Shown piece after piece: positions 61,301 through 64,000 of a stretch of 64,000 nt of DNA. Under the pieces are notes generated by a model. It was not told where the DNA came from and did no database searches. It saw only the letters and a list, made by a program, of their open reading frames with translations. The position numbers and the translations under genes are program-made. Source of the DNA: Antitrichia curtipendula (taxonomy: Eukaryota; Streptophyta; Bryopsida; Hypnales; Leucodontaceae); the NCBI GenBank assembly GCA_951230915.1, contig OX579636.1, positions 46,503,912 to 46,567,911 of the forward strand. Reading direction: 5' to 3'. Positions within the stretch are counted from its first letter, which is position 1. Each line of letters starts with the position of its first letter.

Positions 61301-64000
61301 TTTGAGCCTGCTCCCCCGACGTGATTCCACTGGGAGGGGTGATCGGGTGTTTGATTATTTTTTGTGTTTCCTCCCACTTGTCATTTTGTCTTATGTATCA
61401 GGTCCTAGCTCGTGTCTGGTCCCTTTCGGCGCCGAGAGCTTTGAGTCTGCTCCCCCGACGTGATCTTACTAGGAGGGGTCACGGGTGTTTGAATATTTTT
61501 TGTGTTTCCTCCCGCCTGTCCTTTCGTCTTGTGTATCAGGTCCCAGCTCGTCTCTGGTCCCTCTCGGCACCGAGAGCTTCGAGCCTGCTCCCCCGACGTG
61601 ATCCCGTTGGGAGGGGTGATCGGGTGTTTGATTATTTTTTGTGTTTCCTCCCACTTGTCATTTCGTGTTATGTATCAGGTCCTAGATCGTGTGTGGTCCC
61701 TTTCGGCGCCGAGAGCTTTGAGTCTGCTCCCCCGACGTGATCTTACTGGGAGGGGTCACGGGTGTTTGAATATTTTTATTTGTTTTCTCCCGCCCGTCCT
61801 TTCGTCTTGTGTATCAGGTCCCATCTCGTGATTGGTCCCTTTCGGTGCCAAGAGCTTTGAGCCTGCTCCCCCGACGTGATTCCACTGGGAGGGGTGATCG
61901 GGTGTTTGAATATTTTTTGTGTTTCCTCCTACTCGTCCTTTCGTCTTGTGTATCAGGTCCCATCTCGTGTTTGGTCCCTTTCGGCGCCGAGAGCTTTGAG
62001 CCTGCTCCCCCGACGTGATTCCACTGGGAGGGGTGATCGGGTGTTTGATTATTTTTTGTGTTTCCTCCCACTTGTCATTTTGTCTTATGTATCAGGTCCC
62101 ATCTCGTGTCCGGTCCCTTTCGCCGCCGAGAGCTTTGAGCCTGCGCCCCCAACGTGATCCCACTAGGAGGGGTGATCGGGTGTTTGAATATTTTTTGTAT
62201 TCCCTCCCGCCTGTCCTTTCGTCTTGTGTATCAGGTCCCATCTCGGGTTTGGTCCCTATCGGCGCCGAGAGCTTTGAGCCTGCTCCCCCGACGTGATTCC
62301 ACTAGGAGGGGTGATCGGGTGTTTGATTATTTTTTGTGTTTCCTCCCACTTGTCATTTTGTCTTATGTATCAGGTCCTAGCTCAAGTTTGGTCCCTTTCG
62401 GCGCCGAGAGCTTTGAGTCTGCTCCCCCGACGTGATCTTACTGGGAGGGGTCACGGGTGTTTGAATATTTTTTGTGTTTCCTCCCACTCGTCCTTTCGTC
62501 TTGTGTATCAGGTCCCATCTCGTGTTTGGTCCCTGTCGGCGCCGAGAGCTTTGAGCCTGCTCCCCCGACATGATCCCACTGGGAGGGGTGATCGGGTGTT
62601 TGATTTTTTTTTGTGTTTCCTCTCACTTGTCATTTCGTCTTATGTATCAGGTCCTAGCTCGTGTCTGGTCCCTTTCGGCGCCGAGAGCTTTGAGTCTGCT
62701 CCCCTGACGTGATCTTACTGGGAGGGGTCACGGGTGTTTGAATATTTTTTTTTGTTTCCTTCCGCCTTTCCTTTCGTCTTGTGTATCAGGTGCCATCTCG
62801 TGTTTGGTCCCTTTCGGCGCCGAGAGCTTTGAGCCTGCTCCCCCGACGTGATTCCACTGGGAGGGGTGATCGGGTGTTTGATTATTTTTTGTGTTTCCTC
62901 CCACTTGTCATTTTGTCTTATGTATCAGGTCCTAGCTCAAGTTTGGTCCCTTTCGGCGCCGAGAGCTTTGAGTCTGCTCCCCCGACGTGATCTTACTGGG
63001 AGGGGTCACGGGTGTTTGAATATTTTTTTTTGTTTCCTCCCGCCCGTCCTTTCGTCTTGTGTATCAGGTGCCATCTCGTGTTTGGTCCCTTTCGGCGCCG
63101 AGAGCTTTGAGCCTGCTCCCCCGACGTGATCCCACAGGGAGGGGTGATCGGGTGTTGGAATATTTTTTGTGTTTCCTCCCACTCGTCCTTTCGTCTTGTG
63201 TATCAGGTCCCATCTCGTGTTTGGTCCCTTTCGGCGCCGAGAGCTTTGAGCCTGCTCCCCCGACGTGATCCCACTGGGAGGGGTGATCGGGTGTTGGAAT
63301 ATTTTTTGTGTTTCCTTCCACTTGTCCTTTCGTCTTGTGTATCAGGTGCCATCTCGTGTTTGGTCCCTTTCGGCGCCGAGAGCTTTGAGCCTGCTCCCCC
63401 GACGTGATCCCACAGGGAGGGGTGATCGGGTGTTGGAATATTTTTTGTGTTTCCTCCCACTCGTCCTTTCGTCTTGTGTATCAGGTCCCATCTCGTGTTT
63501 GGTCCCTTTCGGCACCGAGAGCTTTGAGCCTGCTCCCCCGACGTGATTCCACTGGGAGGGGTGATTGGGTGTTTGATTATTTTTTGTGTTTCCTCCCACT
63601 TGTCATTTTGTCTTATGTATCAGGTCCTAGCTCAAGTTTGGTCCCTTTCGGCGCCGAGAGCTTTGAGTCTGCTCCCCCGACGTGATCTTACTGGGAGGGG
63701 TCACGGGTGTTTGAATATTTTTTTTTGTTTCCTTCCGCCTTTCCTTTCGTCTTGTGTATCAGGTGCCATCTCGTGTTTGGTCCCTTTCGGCGCCGAGAGC
63801 TTTGAGCCTGCTCCCCCGACGTGATTCCACTGGGAGGGGTGATCGGGTGTTTGATTATTTTTTGTGTTTCCTCCCACTTGTCATTTTGTCTTATGTATCA
63901 GGTCCTAGCTCGTGTCTGGTCCCTTTCGGCGCCGAGAGCTTTGAGTCCGCTCCCCCGACGTGATCTTACTGGGAGGGGTCACGGGTGTTTGAATATTTTT
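58326..64000 (+). repeat. 7,084-bp higher-order repeat, copy 2, cut by window end
   Basis: Matches 51,242-56,916 base for base wherever I compared them, up to the last base of the window. The remaining 1.4 kb of the unit would lie to the right. Confidence 0.88.

Larger units (their letters stand above)
47461..64000 (+). repeat. 139-bp satellite array, about 119 monomers, continues past the window
   Basis: Successive landmarks (TCAGGTCCC) fall at 47,502, 47,641, 47,781, 47,920 and 48,059, i.e. every 139-140 bases, and this spacing persists to the end. Each monomer holds GTGATC..ACTGGGAGGGGT, GTGTTTGAATATTTTTT, TCGTCTTGTGTATCAGGT, two GGTCCC copies 20-23 bp apart, the palindrome CTCTCGGCGCCGAGAG (core TCGGCGCCGA in later units), and GAGCCTGCTCCCCCGAC. 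From about 49.6 kb two monomer types alternate: one has CACTTGTCATTTTGTCTTATG before its GGTCC and ends in ATCTTACTGGG..GGTCACGGG, the other has CTTTCGTCTTGTG and ends in ATTCCACTGGG..GGTGATCGGG, giving a 278-bp dimer. All long ORFs here are by-products: 139 leaves remainder 1 on division by 3, so frames rotate. I see no sign of selection for protein. Confidence 0.97.

Noticed and set aside
47461..64000. More than a hundred overlapping ORFs of 60-140 codons on both strands
   Set aside because: They recur with the 139-bp or 278-bp period, rotate through frames and share no start context. They are products of an array whose unit is not a multiple of three.
47461..64000. CRISPR-like array
   Set aside because: Repeats are contiguous, 139 bp long and without unique spacers, in a eukaryotic genome.

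Overview
The window comes from a eukaryotic nuclear genome, most likely a streptophyte (land plant or close relative) with flagellated sperm, such as a bryophyte, lycophyte or fern. Two genes support this. One is a spliced catalase of exactly plant length (492 residues) with plant residue numbering. The other is an axonemal inner-arm-type dynein heavy chain, a family kept only by plants with motile sperm. Genes are spliced with GT-AG introns, and the intergenic space is full of transposon relics. I cannot name the species.

Layout. 1-1.0 kb: two fragments of a TTAA-bounded (piggyBac-like) element. 1.0-12.5 kb, minus strand: 22 consecutive in-frame exons of the dynein gene, covering stem, linker and AAA1; the 3' part lies left of the window. 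12.5-31.7 kb: AT-rich repeat land with a piggyBac transposase relic (14.6-15.5 kb), a LINE tail with RNase H (16.0-17.9 kb), a PIF/Harbinger-like element with a foldback element nested inside (19.2-20.5 kb), TTAA-bounded tandem units (20.6-21.1 kb), several TTAA elements, a small four-exon minus-strand gene with a partial Myb/SANT-like motif (28.6-29.7 kb), and a TA-flanked MITE (31.2-31.7 kb). 32.6-37.7 kb, plus strand: the 11-exon catalase gene with two intronic MITEs. 38.8-41.2 kb: further copies of the TTAA, foldback and small-MITE families. 42.0-45.8 kb, minus strand: a MULE-type transposase with a SWIM zinc finger, one intron, one frameshift and one in-frame TGA. 47.46 kb to the window end: a 139-bp satellite array of about 119 monomers.

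The satellite array is the most striking feature. It is hierarchical: 139-bp monomers, 278-bp dimers of two monomer types, 556-bp and 1,806-bp local duplications, and a 7,084-bp block repeated almost without change up to the window edge. The left edge is more diverged and keeps more CpG sites. The array starts inside an ORF that has a strong start context.

The genes do not form an operon or pathway. The dynein powers axonemal bending in sperm, the catalase removes peroxide in peroxisomes, and the rest is mobile or satellite DNA. Dynein exons are very AT-rich while catalase exons and promoter are GC-rich, so the window spans compartments of different composition.
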